A DNA stretch of 64,000 bases from Bacteroidota bacterium. GTDB taxonomy: Bacteria; Bacteroidota; Bacteroidia; Flavobacteriales_D; Sanyastnellaceae. Positions within the stretch are counted from its first letter, which is position 1; the number at the start of each line of letters is the position of its first letter. Below are positions 25,761 through 35,029 of this stretch, in pieces. The position numbers were made by a program, and so were the translations under genes. The stretch lies in NCBI GenBank assembly GCA_027619225.1, contig JAQCFW010000007.1:24682-88681 (forward strand), in the 5' to 3' direction. Under the pieces are notes generated by a model. That model worked only from the letters and a program-made list of their open reading frames with translations, had not been told where the DNA came from and searched no databases.

Positions 25761-27146
25761 TTATAGGCATCCTCCTTCGGGGTTTAACACAAATCCTGAT
25801 ACTGTGTTTTCAGTATTTGAAAACTGAAGAGCCATTCCAGGACAATCCCAAGAACCTCCTCGAATGGTGATGTCTTCTCCCATGGTGCCACGCCTTTGGA
25901 GTTGATCTACCCAAGTTCCTTCACACAGGGTTTCTTTTCTATAATCTATTCTCGCAGCATTGCGAATTAAGGTTGCATCTGAACTTTCGCTTAGTAAAGA
26001 AGCGTTAGCACGAGATCTAATGGAGTTAATGTCAGTGATTGCAGAGCTTAAATTTTCATTTAACTCAGAAAGAGCTTCCGCTCGAATGAGCATTATTCCA
26101 GATAGGTGTATTATGGGGACGTTGAAAACGTCAAGACCGTTAAATCTGTTGCAGAAATTCCGCTCCCCAGAAGTGAACCACTCAGCTCTGGCATCTCCGG
26201 ACCCCTCTCCAAGACCATTCCACCAATTTATAAAGTCAATAGAGAAAGTGAGTTGTGGCGTAGGGTTGTTGTCAGAACGGTAGTTGTCTCTTAGACTCTC
26301 ACAACGGAAATCGACAAAAGTAGCGTCTTCCAGTAAATCAGAATCCATAAAACTCTGTATCCCGAATATTGTCTCAACGTTCGTTATGCCAGACTCAAAT
26401 CTATTTAAATCTGTGTCTAAAGAATAATGCCCGCTAGATATAATTGCATCACAGTAACTCACTGTTTTCATCCAGTCTTGCATCAAGAAGTGCATATGGG
26501 CAAGGTACCCATTCGCAGCATCTGATGTGGCGTAAGCCCCATTTGAAGAAGGTAGATGTTCAGCGGCATACGTAAAGTCCTCAATGATTGCTGTGTAAAC
26601 TTCTCCTACCGAAGCTCTAGGTAAGGGGTTTTGTGAAGCTTCTAGCCTAAGAGGAATTCCCAAGTGAGAATTGTCAGATGTATATCCGAAAGGTTGAGCA
26701 AACATCTTCACCGCGCCCAAGTGACAAACTGCCCTTACAAATCTAGCTTCCGCTGTTATTCTTGTTCTATCCACAGGTGTGATGTCCTCCACCAAATCGA
26801 AGCTTCCCAGCACTACATTAGATCTATAAATCGCGTAGTAGAAATCCGTGTAAATTCCACCATTAATACCAGTGAAAAATGTTGTTTCCCGATTGTACAC
26901 AGATTTGTAGTCGTTGTTGTTGTCAGGTTCTGCGAGATTATCTCCCCTGAGTTCGTTTACAATTTGAACTCTGCCGTCGTAGAGGTTTCCGAGCACGTCG
27001 TAAGTTGAGATAAGTAGTCTCTGAAGATCATCAGATGTTGAGATAGCATCTTCCGCAAGGATTACTTCTCCAGGTTCGAAAACAAGGAGTCTGTCACATG
27101 AAATTAGAGAGAGTGAAATCGCCAATAAGAAAGTTGTTGTTTTCAT
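25761..27146 (-). CDS. susD: SusD/RagB-family surface glycan-binding lipoprotein
   Basis: This 461-residue lipoprotein (lipobox LSLISC) has the SusD helical TPR-like scaffold: TYDVLGNLYDGRVQ, YYAIYRSNVVLGSFD, RFVRAVCHLGAVKMFAQPFG, DAANGYLAHMHFLMQDW and the C-terminal LIRAEALSELN and RKETLCEG. SusD caps the SusC channel and binds oligosaccharides. I chose ATG 27146 over the upstream ATG at 27221, because it gives the short lipoprotein signal and lies four bases after the susC stop. The neighbouring amylases indicate alpha-glucans as ligand. The length is shorter than the roughly 550 residues of the B. thetaiotaomicron SusD. Confidence 0.9.
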   Translation of the reverse strand: MKTTTFLLAISLSLISCDRLLVFEPGEVILAEDAISTSDDLQRLLISTYDVLGNLYDGRVQIVNELRGDNLAEPDNNNDYKSVYNRETTFFTGINGGIYTDFYYAIYRSNVVLGSFDLVEDITPVDRTRITAEARFVRAVCHLGAVKMFAQPFGYTSDNSHLGIPLRLEASQNPLPRASVGEVYTAIIEDFTYAAEHLPSSNGAYATSDAANGYLAHMHFLMQDWMKTVSYCDAIISSGHYSLDTDLNRFESGITNVETIFGIQSFMDSDLLEDATFVDFRCESLRDNYRSDNNPTPQLTFSIDFINWWNGLGEGSGDARAEWFTSGERNFCNRFNGLDVFNVPIIHLSGIMLIRAEALSELNENLSSAITDINSIRSRANASLLSESSDATLIRNAARIDYRKETLCEGTWVDQLQRRGTMGEDITIRGGSWDCPGMALQFSNTENTVSGFVLNPEGGCL

Positions 27147-27150
27147 AATC

Positions 27151-30100
27151 TTAAAAATTAGCTGTGATTGAAAAAGTAAAAGCCTTTTCCTGAGGAGGAG
27201 TAAGGTAGCTGACGTTAGCACTCATGTTTCTGTCCTGAGCGTTTTCAAAATCACGAACTACTTCTGGATCTAACCCCGGAAAATTTGTGATGGTAAACAC
27301 GTTCGTTGCATTTACTGCAAGTCGGATTTCATTCTTTCCTGGGACGTTATATCCGAGGGTGAGGTTGCGGAGTCGCAAGTAGGAAGCGTCGTAAATAAAC
27401 AAACTTGTATTCCACCAAGGGAAACCCGATGGCAAGCTGTATGTCGTCTCGTCTAAGGTAAGTCTGGGATAAGTAGACTCATCACCGGGTTGCTGCCATC
27501 TGTCGAAAAGCTCAGTTCTCATATTCCAATCACTGACTACACCGAGTTGGCGTTTGGCTGAAGAATCAAAAATCTTAGCGCCCACAGAGAAAGAAACAAG
27601 TGCTGTTAAATCCCAATTTCCATAGGTTAAAGAGTTCGTCATACCTCCTATAAAGTCAGGGAGGCCGTCACCCACGTATTTCCTAATATCGTTCGAATAC
27701 TCAAAAGTTTCATTCCCTTCAAGGTCGATATAAACTGGGAGACCCGTTTCAGCATCAACATGGCTGTGCTCAACCAGAAAGAAAGATCCGATTGGGCGGC
27801 CTACAATTACCCTTGAGTCGTTAGAGCCTCCAGAAATTGCATCGGGCGTATACTCACCGATATCGATAAGCTCGTTGTAGTTCTTAGATACATTCAGTTC
27901 GGTAACCCATCCCAACCTTCCTGTGGTGTTGTAACTCTTGATACTCAGCTCTACACCTCTATTCATTACTGTCCCCACGTTGTCCCAATAGTTCGTGAAT
28001 CCTGTCGATGCTGGAACACTAACGTTCATAAGCACATCCGTTGACCATTTGTGGTAAGCCCCTACTTCTAACACCAATCTATCTTGAAGTAGACCTATTT
28101 CCACTGATCCATCTATCGTTCTTGTCGACTCCCATTTTAGATCAGGATTCGCGGGTTGGATGGGGTAGAGGATGCTGTCTCCTGCGTACGTTATTCCATT
28201 GTTTGTAGGACTATATGTTCCAAACCTTGCGTAGTCAGGAATGTTTGCCGCCCCTGTTTTACCCACGCTCGACCTCACCTTTAAAAAGCTGATGTTCTCA
28301 GCATTAAACCAGTTTTCATCGCTAATTACCCATCCTGCAGAAACAGCCGGGAAGAATCCATATCTGCTGTTACGCCCAAACCTCGATGAGCCATCTACTC
28401 TCATCGTAGCTTGAAAAAAGTATCTATCCTCTAGGGAGTAGTTGATTCTGCTGAAGTAAGATAAGAAACTGTGTTGAGTAGGTAGGTTTATTCTTCTGTC
28501 AGCAGTGTCGAGTAATGATTGTAATGAATCGCTTGAATAAACAGGAGAAGGTGAGTTTGGGAAATAATAATCCCAAGAAAAGTTGTCGGCTCTTTGGTAC
28601 TCAGACCCTACAAGTAATGTAAGCGTCTGGGTATCGTCGATTTCGTGTTGATAATCAGCTGTAGCTCCTACGTTCCAATTCAGAATGGTGTTGCTGTACA
28701 GATTTCCTTGGTCTAGGTAGTTGTTGAACGCCTCAGGCTCCCACATGTCTTCCTCCACGAGCATTCTGTCGAACCCTCCAGTGAATTTTACATGAAGATC
28801 TTGGAGCGGGGTGAGGATTAACTGTGCATTTGTGAAAGTTCTGTTTTCAGTTGACCTCCACTTTTTCATCTCTCTCTCTGCGACCATATTCCAGTTGGTA
28901 TTCCACTGATAGAAATCCCCAGATTCGTAACTCACTCCATTTACAAGAGTGTCGTTTTCATAACGAACGGGCATGTATGGAAGGGCTTGTGACATAGCGC
29001 GCCCTAATCCTCCGCTCCAGGCCATACTCACCCTTTGGTTTCTACCCTCAGACATAGAACCTGAGAAAAGGAATTTCGCCCAAGGCGCAAGATCGACATC
29101 TAGGTTAATCCGCCCACTTATCCTCGTGTAGCTGTTGCCCAGCATATAGCTCTCGTTGTCATCGTATGCGAAACCAGAGTACATACTCCACTTATCGCCA
29201 CCAGTGCGAGCGGCGAAGCTATGCGCATTCTTCATTCCTGTTCCTACGGTCTCGTCCACCCAGTCTGTATTTGTCTCAACAGCTCTGAGGTAAGCCGCCC
29301 TTCTAGACTCGGGACTGTCAGTAGATGAACTCATGTGAGGAAGCCAAACATATCCCGTCCCCCCATCGTTTTCCCAAGCTTCCTGTCTGATCGTTAGGTA
29401 CTCCTCGGTGTTCATCATATTGGGCCTCGAGGCGACTTTAGAGAATCCAATTCGAGAACTGTATTCAAACGAGGTTTTGCTGGTTCCTCTCTTTGTTGTG
29501 ATTAAGATCACGCCGTTCGCCCCTCTAGAGCCATAGATCCCAGTTGCAGCAGCGTCCTTCAGGATTTCGATGGATTCAATGTCGTTGGGGTTGATGCTTG
29601 CTAGTGGGTTGTTGTTAAACCCACCACCATAGCCGGCCCGCCTATTTAAAAAGTACTCTTGAGTGATAGGAATCCCATCTACAACGACGAGTGGGTCTCC
29701 AGACCCGGAGATAGAAGCCACTCCACGAATTCGTATTAGAGATCCGGCTCCGGCAGCTCCTGAACTTTGACTTACCTGTACTCCAGCGGCTTGGCCCTGA
29801 AGGGCTGCCTCGAAAGAGGGGGTCTGCACAGCGGTTATCTTCTTCGCATCAATTTTCGCAATCGACCCCGTAACCTCTTTCCTGCGCTGGACACCATATC
29901 CCACAACGACAACATCGTTAATCATTACGGCATCCTCTTTCAGTCGGGCATTTAAATTATTTTCGCCTTTCGTTATCTCTATTTCAAATGTTTTTTTCAG
30001 GTAGCCTATAAAACTAAATCCAATAGAGTGCTTGCCTAAAGAAAGCTCCGATATTTCATAGTGACCATTGTAATCACAAAAGACTCCACTTGACCCATCG

Positions 30101-30225
30101 ACGATGACTGTTGCAGAGGGGAGAGGGGTTCCATTTATGTCGTAAACAAACCCAGATAAAGTTTGGGTTTGAGCTGTTATAGATAACAGAAAAACCGAAG
30201 CAAAAACAGCAAGTATATTCTTCAT
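27151..30225 (-). CDS. susC: SusC/RagA-family TonB-linked outer-membrane channel
   Basis: This 1024-residue protein has a signal peptide (MKNILAVFASVFLLSITAQ) and a CarboxypepD_reg domain (GFVYDINGTPLPSATV). The SusC signature VVVGYGVQRRKEVTGSI follows, then the plug (IRIRGVASISGSGDPLVVVDG and IEILKDAAATGIYGSRGANGV) and the 22-strand barrel. It imports maltooligosaccharides across the outer membrane using TonB energy. I chose ATG 30225, which overlaps the stop of the amylase gene as ATGA; an in-frame ATG at 30270 would lie 45 bases inside that gene. Known partner: SusD, directly downstream. Confidence 0.94.
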   Translation of the reverse strand: MKNILAVFASVFLLSITAQTQTLSGFVYDINGTPLPSATVIVDGSSGVFCDYNGHYEISELSLGKHSIGFSFIGYLKKTFEIEITKGENNLNARLKEDAVMINDVVVVGYGVQRRKEVTGSIAKIDAKKITAVQTPSFEAALQGQAAGVQVSQSSGAAGAGSLIRIRGVASISGSGDPLVVVDGIPITQEYFLNRRAGYGGGFNNNPLASINPNDIESIEILKDAAATGIYGSRGANGVILITTKRGTSKTSFEYSSRIGFSKVASRPNMMNTEEYLTIRQEAWENDGGTGYVWLPHMSSSTDSPESRRAAYLRAVETNTDWVDETVGTGMKNAHSFAARTGGDKWSMYSGFAYDDNESYMLGNSYTRISGRINLDVDLAPWAKFLFSGSMSEGRNQRVSMAWSGGLGRAMSQALPYMPVRYENDTLVNGVSYESGDFYQWNTNWNMVAEREMKKWRSTENRTFTNAQLILTPLQDLHVKFTGGFDRMLVEEDMWEPEAFNNYLDQGNLYSNTILNWNVGATADYQHEIDDTQTLTLLVGSEYQRADNFSWDYYFPNSPSPVYSSDSLQSLLDTADRRINLPTQHSFLSYFSRINYSLEDRYFFQATMRVDGSSRFGRNSRYGFFPAVSAGWVISDENWFNAENISFLKVRSSVGKTGAANIPDYARFGTYSPTNNGITYAGDSILYPIQPANPDLKWESTRTIDGSVEIGLLQDRLVLEVGAYHKWSTDVLMNVSVPASTGFTNYWDNVGTVMNRGVELSIKSYNTTGRLGWVTELNVSKNYNELIDIGEYTPDAISGGSNDSRVIVGRPIGSFFLVEHSHVDAETGLPVYIDLEGNETFEYSNDIRKYVGDGLPDFIGGMTNSLTYGNWDLTALVSFSVGAKIFDSSAKRQLGVVSDWNMRTELFDRWQQPGDESTYPRLTLDETTYSLPSGFPWWNTSLFIYDASYLRLRNLTLGYNVPGKNEIRLAVNATNVFTITNFPGLDPEVVRDFENAQDRNMSANVSYLTPPQEKAFTFSITANF

Positions 30226-33101
30226 TGTTTTTGAATAGTTGAAGTGAAATGGTAGATGCTTGAATTGCATTGAGCTTTTACGCTAATGCTATAAATACCA
30301 GGCGCCATCCCGTCAATGTTAATTTGTATATTTTTAGTTGGGCTCGTGCCAGAGATTACTCTTTTGCCGAGTGTGTCGAAAATCTCATACGAAACATCTT
30401 CCATTGATCTGCAAGTAACCCCTGCTGGAATTTCTACAGTAAATGATCCCGTACAGGGGTTAGGGTAGGACAATATGTTTGATGAATGGCCTTCTGATTC
30501 AGATGCAATCACCTCTACAGAAGCTGGATCGTATATATCAGGAGTAGGAATTTGGTTGTCTATATAGACGTGGTATTCTCCTGGCTCAAAAGCATATGAT
30601 TCGGATGTGTTGGTTATCTCGAGCTCTTCTCCCGTCATATAGTCATACCATGTTCCCTCATGTTGGAAGTCGCACACCATGTTGATAGAATTCACATGAA
30701 AGTTTCCGACTACAACGACATTCATGTCTGTCGAGGTGAGGTGAAGCCTTTTCCCCATGCCGCCTGTATCAAAAACAAAGTTTGAGGTAGTGCATACCTC
30801 TGGGTAATCTTTTTTAAAATTATTCAGGGCGGAGAACACATCGTAAAGCCTGTGTCGTTCAGATTCCTCATAGTAGTCCCAGCGAACGGGCTTGGCCTCT
30901 ATACGGCAAGATTCCTCCACTGTAACGCCATCAGAGCAGGTGTTGATGCTGTAATCGTACCCCAATTCCTGAAACTGCCAAAGAAGCTTAGGTCCTGGAA
31001 GTAAAATATGAAAACAAGCCGTCAGCTCCACTCTGCGCAGGGCCGTCTCGAGATTCTCGATTTCATACTCACCAGCGTTATTTCCCCAGTTGAGGTTGTT
31101 GTACATAAGCCTCTCTTCGTCGTGACTTTCCATATACGTAACGGCATGGGGCTCGTTAAAGCCATGAGACTGATAATTCGCATAATTCAGATTCGAAGAA
31201 TATCCCATTGCAGCCTCAGAGTAGTCGTGATGCGTATTGGCCCAAAGCATGAACCCCTCATTTGCAAGTAACTGCTCTTCATTGTAGTCGCACCAGTGTT
31301 CGAGTATCATATATACCCCTTCATCTTGAGACCAAACGTGTTCGCCATACTCCTGAATAATTGCAATTCTGCCTGCGTCGTAGGAGGGTCCTCCGCCCTG
31401 GGTTTGGACTAAGCCTTGGGTAAAATCCCAACGAAACCCATCAATGTGGTAATTCTGAGTCCAGTGATCTAAGGTCCTCTTTACGAAACTCTTCGTGGCA
31501 TTGGTGTTGTGATTCCAATCGTAGAACCAGTTCATAGAGTGAGGCGCCTCAACATTAAACCAGGGGTTATTCGGCGACACCACCCAGTCATCCCAGTACA
31601 TTGTAATGAAAGGGTTGGGCTGATCCGAATGGTTAAATACGAGATCAAGGATTACCGCTATCCCCCTTTCATGGCATGCATCCACAAGCGATTTCAAATC
31701 ATCACGTGTCCCGTATGCTTTGTCCGGCGCGAAATAAAAGGTCGTGTTGTAGCCCCAGCTGTCATTCCCGTTAAATTCCACGACAGGCATAAGTTCGATG
31801 GCACTGACCCCCAAGTTTTCAATATAATCTAATGAGTCCTCTATCATTTTATATGTCCTCTGCTCAGAGAAGTCCCTCACGAGAATTTCATAAATCACGA
31901 GGTTTTCCTGCTGTGGCCTATCGAAACTCAGATCAGTCCAAACGTACTCATCTTCCCCCGTCACAAAAACACTCACCGGATCGCTCGACGTAAACTCTTC
32001 AGGATACGGAATCATGTCTGGGTAAGTACTCTCAGGAATCCAGGGGTCGTTCCATTTGTCCAATTGAATCTCAGCATAAGCATCAGCGACTCTGATGTCG
32101 TCGGGCAATATGTGGTATTGAAATCTATAAGGCTGCCCCACTTCGAGTCCCGTGAGCTCTATCCAATAGCGTTGGTAGTCAGGCGTGCGAGTCATGATCG
32201 CTCCAGAAGTCATCTCCCAATCATTGAAATCCCCTACAGCAAAAAGAAACTCCTTATAAGGTGCAAAAACTTGTAAGATTACGGTGTTGTCATCAATGTA
32301 GTTAATGCCGTCCAGTGTTCCCGTGGGTGCCCAAGCAACATTAGGGACATCAGGCATTGCAGTAACGATGACAGTTTTTTCGCTTTCATCATCCGTCGCA
32401 GAGATTCCGTTTAATGTGAGTTCGTAATCTCCAGGAGACTCAAGTGTCAATGTGTACTCAAGTGAAAGTCCTTCATTATTTGCAACTTCCAGTCCATTTA
32501 CACTCAGCGTTAGTTCTCCTAAAGAAGAACTTATAGCTTGAATTTCAACCTGCTCTCCTGCCGCCATGAGGTTAAAATCAAGTGGTGGGCTTACAAAGTC
32601 CACTTCATACTCTCCATTACTCACAGCGACAAATATGTCACTCTCGTCAGCGTTCTTACCTACGACTGTGCCAAGGGCGTCTCTGAATACGAAAGCGAGT
32701 TGTTCTATTTCTTCTCCTTCCTCAATGCCGTAATACTCTGCCAAAGTCAGTCCGTCGAAATTAAAGCTGTGTATTGTACTGCCAGTTTCTAATGGCAGTA
32801 AGACGTTCCCCACATTTGCCTCACTTAGGTTGTTAGGCGAAGTTGAGGGCCATGGGTTATGAACGTGGTACCAGTTCGAGGGCGACGAGCTCTGAGATGT
32901 TATGACTCCGGTGTGAGCGTAAACGAATGGGCATCCTGGGCAGGGTTCTGTAAGGTCTATTAAAGCACCATTGCCCTCTGTAACGTCGTAGTATAAAATA
33001 ACTATGTCGTCAGTTGTAGGGAATGCTGGTTCAGTCCAAACAACCTGCGCAAAACTCAGCCCACAAATTACCAAACCAAAAAGAGAAAGTAAATACTTCA
33101 T
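30222..33101 (-). CDS. Secreted GH13 alpha-amylase with T9SS sorting domain
   Basis: This 959-residue protein has a signal peptide (MKYLLSLFGLVICGLSFAQ). An N-terminal module (about residues 20-155) resembles the two modules of the secreted protein at 24337-25221. An Ig-like segment and a CBM48/E-set segment (FAVGDFNDWEMTSGAIM) come next. The GH13 barrel has region I DLVFNH, region II GFRWDFTQG (catalytic Asp), region III ILEHWCD (catalytic Glu) and region IV ESHDEER. A C-terminal type A sorting domain (YPNPCTGSF ... GIYSISV) ends the protein. It should be exported by the T9SS and degrade starch or glycogen outside the cell. Its ATG follows the regulator's stop directly (TAA then ATG). Confidence 0.93.
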   Translation of the reverse strand: MKYLLSLFGLVICGLSFAQVVWTEPAFPTTDDIVILYYDVTEGNGALIDLTEPCPGCPFVYAHTGVITSQSSSPSNWYHVHNPWPSTSPNNLSEANVGNVLLPLETGSTIHSFNFDGLTLAEYYGIEEGEEIEQLAFVFRDALGTVVGKNADESDIFVAVSNGEYEVDFVSPPLDFNLMAAGEQVEIQAISSSLGELTLSVNGLEVANNEGLSLEYTLTLESPGDYELTLNGISATDDESEKTVIVTAMPDVPNVAWAPTGTLDGINYIDDNTVILQVFAPYKEFLFAVGDFNDWEMTSGAIMTRTPDYQRYWIELTGLEVGQPYRFQYHILPDDIRVADAYAEIQLDKWNDPWIPESTYPDMIPYPEEFTSSDPVSVFVTGEDEYVWTDLSFDRPQQENLVIYEILVRDFSEQRTYKMIEDSLDYIENLGVSAIELMPVVEFNGNDSWGYNTTFYFAPDKAYGTRDDLKSLVDACHERGIAVILDLVFNHSDQPNPFITMYWDDWVVSPNNPWFNVEAPHSMNWFYDWNHNTNATKSFVKRTLDHWTQNYHIDGFRWDFTQGLVQTQGGGPSYDAGRIAIIQEYGEHVWSQDEGVYMILEHWCDYNEEQLLANEGFMLWANTHHDYSEAAMGYSSNLNYANYQSHGFNEPHAVTYMESHDEERLMYNNLNWGNNAGEYEIENLETALRRVELTACFHILLPGPKLLWQFQELGYDYSINTCSDGVTVEESCRIEAKPVRWDYYEESERHRLYDVFSALNNFKKDYPEVCTTSNFVFDTGGMGKRLHLTSTDMNVVVVGNFHVNSINMVCDFQHEGTWYDYMTGEELEITNTSESYAFEPGEYHVYIDNQIPTPDIYDPASVEVIASESEGHSSNILSYPNPCTGSFTVEIPAGVTCRSMEDVSYEIFDTLGKRVISGTSPTKNIQINIDGMAPGIYSISVKAQCNSSIYHFTSTIQKQ

Positions 33102-33812
33102 TTAGATTACTGCTTCAGGATTGAATGTGAATAATTGAGCAGGTTTATGTAGAACCCCAGTTTGTTTTTCTTCAAGCGGAACTAGGTGATCCATACGTTT
33201 GACGTTTTTACGGAAATTTCGTTTGTCGAGTTTTTTATCGAGAACTAGTTCGTGCAAATGCTGAAGTTGGCTTAGAGTGAATTTCTTAGGAAGAAGTTCA
33301 AATCCGATATGGTGTGGCTCGATATGTTGACGTAGTGTTGTTACTGCGTATCTAAAGATTTCATTGTGGTCGAAAGCGAGTTCTGGAACTTTATCTACGT
33401 CGACCCATTGAATACTTCCTGCAAAAGAAGATGCTTCGGGATTATATTCGTGGAGAGAAACCAGCGCGTAGTAAGCAACAGTTATTATCCTCTTATTCGG
33501 AAATTCACGAAAAGTTTCAAGCCATTTCTCGTCCTTTACTCCACGAACTCTGTCAGGATCTCCGAAAGAGTGAAACTGCTTAAGAAAAATACCTTCGATG
33601 CTTGTGAGTTCAAGCAAGACTCGTGCGGCGCATTGGCTAAGTGTTTCTTCGGCTTGAACGAGATCACCAGGCAATGCCATCTGAAGTTCGCTTTCAGTAA
33701 TAGTTCCCCCATCCTGTGTTTTTTGCTGTATTAAGAGAACTTTTATAGAATCTCCATTATAGCCAAAAACAACACAGTCTACACTTACTCCTAATTGTGA
33801 ATTCGAATTCAT
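33102..33812 (-). CDS. Nudix-domain transcriptional regulator (NrtR-like)
   Basis: This 236-residue protein starts with a Nudix fold: GVSVDCVVFGYNGDSIKVLLIQ, then a degenerate Nudix box beginning GDLVQAEE in which the RExxEE core is AARVLLEL, so hydrolase activity is unlikely. A winged helix-turn-helix region follows (FTLSQLQHLHELVLDKKLDKRNFRKNV). This is the architecture of NrtR-family regulators, members of which control NAD or sugar catabolism genes. It is directly followed by the amylase and Sus genes and faces the pfkA operon, so it is probably the starch-locus regulator. ATG 33812 (or ATG 33827) is possible; the TATATTTC box four bases upstream of 33812 favours the former. Confidence 0.85.
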   Translation of the reverse strand: MNSNSQLGVSVDCVVFGYNGDSIKVLLIQQKTQDGGTITESELQMALPGDLVQAEETLSQCAARVLLELTSIEGIFLKQFHSFGDPDRVRGVKDEKWLETFREFPNKRIITVAYYALVSLHEYNPEASSFAGSIQWVDVDKVPELAFDHNEIFRYAVTTLRQHIEPHHIGFELLPKKFTLSQLQHLHELVLDKKLDKRNFRKNVKRMDHLVPLEEKQTGVLHKPAQLFTFNPEAVI

Positions 33813-33816
33813 ACTC

Positions 33817-33824
33817 GAAATATA
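33817..33824 (-). promoter_or_regulatory. -7 promoter box of the regulator/Sus operon
   Basis: On the minus strand TATATTTC is followed by GAGT and the ATG at 33812. It matches TAnnTTTG except for the final base. It overlaps the alternative start codon at 33827-33825 only in its upstream flank, so the shorter start is favoured. Confidence 0.42.
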
Positions 33825-33832
33825 CAAGTCAA

Positions 33833-33849
33833 AGTGTCATTTATACACT
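33833..33849. promoter_or_regulatory. Candidate operator: AGTGT-N7-ACACT palindrome
   Basis: AGTGT CATTTAT ACACT is a perfect 5-bp inverted repeat with a 7-base centre. It lies at about the -33 region of the regulator promoter, a place where a bound repressor would block transcription. A related palindrome, ACACT-T-AGTGT, is at 33942-33952. Binding by the Nudix regulator is inference. Confidence 0.4.
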
Positions 33850-33941
33850 ATGGATGGTGCCTATTCAATCTTTATTGTTGCTTCTTTTTTCATATATACT
33901 TTTTTTAATGTTTTTCCTTACCAATCAAGCGATTTTGTTTA

Positions 33942-33952
33942 ACACTTAGTGT
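33942..33952. promoter_or_regulatory. Candidate operator: ACACT-T-AGTGT palindrome
   Basis: A perfect 11-base palindrome with the same ACACT/AGTGT half-sites as the one at 33833-33849, but in inverted arrangement. It is 25 bases upstream of the TTTG of the candidate pfkA promoter. A second -7-like box, TAAGTTTA, is at 33964-33971. Function is inference. Confidence 0.35.
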
Positions 33953-33976
33953 ATTTAAGACAATAAGTTTAAATTT

Positions 33977-34010
33977 TTTGTGATTTCTAATATAGAATGT
34001 GCTAAATTTC
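33977..34010 (+). promoter_or_regulatory. Candidate promoter of the pfkA-gap-kinase-pgmB-GH65 operon
   Basis: TTTG at 33977-33980, 22 bases, then TAAATTTC at 34003-34010. It fits the Bacteroidota pattern TTTG-N17-23-TAnnTTTG with one mismatch in the -7 box. The predicted leader is about 25 bases, with a purine-rich stretch (AAGAAG) before the GTG. Confidence 0.42.
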
Positions 34011-34040
34011 GCTTGCTAAATAATTATAAAGATTAAGAAG

Positions 34041-35012
34041 GTGAAGAAAATTGCAGTATTAACTTCAGGGGGAGACTCTCCAGGTATGAACGCCGCTATT
34101 CGAGCTGTTGTGAGAACTGCGGTTTATTATAAACTTGATGTATGTGGAGTTTTTCAGGGGTTTCAAGGGTTAGTTGATGGTGATTTTAAAAAGCTACACG
34201 TCAGGTCAGTTGCGAAAATATTAGGACGTGGCGGCACGATTCTTAAATCAGCAAGGTGTGAAGAGTTTAGAACTGAGGAGGGAAGATTGAGAGCTTTAGA
34301 AAATCTCCGTAAAAATGAAATCGATGGACTTGTTGTAATCGGAGGTAATGGAACCTTTGCTGGAGCTATGAAATTATATGAGGAACATGGTTTTCCTATC
34401 ATTGGTTTGCCTGGGACGATTGACAATGACTTAGCAGGAACAGATAATACAATAGGTTTCGATACAGCTACGAATACGATAGTTGAGGCGGTAGATAAAA
34501 TCAGAGACACAGCAGATAGTCACAATCGATTGTTTTTTGTTGAGGTAATGGGTAGAGACAATGGATTTATTGCTTTGAGAACAGGAATTGCGACCGGAGC
34601 GATTGCAGTGATGACTCCCGAAACGGGTTTAGATTCAAATGATTTAATTGATGTTCTGCAGGCGGGTCAGAGGAGTCAAAAGTCGAGTAGTATTGTCATT
34701 GTTGCTGAAGGAGATAAATCTGGAGGTGCCTATGAGCTTGCGAAGAAAATACACGGTAAAACAGATTTATACGATATTAGGATTACCGTACTGGGACACC
34801 TTCAAAGAGGTGGGCCTCCTTCATGTTATGATAGAGTCCTCGCTTCAAGACTTGGTGTAGAAGCAATTGAGGCTTTATTAAGAGGCGAATCTAATTGTAT
34901 GATAGGAATTGTGAATGATTGCTTACTTTCGACGCCATTTAAAAATGCGGTTGCGAATAAAATACATACTTTGGAAGAAGAGGTGCGCATTGCGCACATT
35001 TTATCTATTTAA
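34041..35012 (+). CDS. pfkA: ATP-dependent 6-phosphofructokinase
   Basis: Phosphorylates fructose 6-phosphate to fructose 1,6-bisphosphate. At 323 residues it has the bacterial PfkA size. Visible motifs: ILTSGGD-type start (LTSGGDSPGMNA), catalytic PGTIDND, VVEVMGRDNG-like EVMGRD, and LGHLQRGG. The ATP-binding loop reads GGNGT where E. coli has GGDGS. The start is GTG 34041 after an AAGAAG stretch. It is the first of five genes pfkA-gap-kinase-pgmB-GH65, divergent from the regulator and Sus genes. The position in the maltose operon is unusual for a housekeeping glycolytic enzyme and suggests that glycolytic flux is raised when starch is used. Confidence 0.95.
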   Translation: MKKIAVLTSGGDSPGMNAAIRAVVRTAVYYKLDVCGVFQGFQGLVDGDFKKLHVRSVAKILGRGGTILKSARCEEFRTEEGRLRALENLRKNEIDGLVVIGGNGTFAGAMKLYEEHGFPIIGLPGTIDNDLAGTDNTIGFDTATNTIVEAVDKIRDTADSHNRLFFVEVMGRDNGFIALRTGIATGAIAVMTPETGLDSNDLIDVLQAGQRSQKSSSIVIVAEGDKSGGAYELAKKIHGKTDLYDIRITVLGHLQRGGPPSCYDRVLASRLGVEAIEALLRGESNCMIGIVNDCLLSTPFKNAVANKIHTLEEEVRIAHILSI

Positions 35013-35029
35013 TAAATAAAACTTAACAG

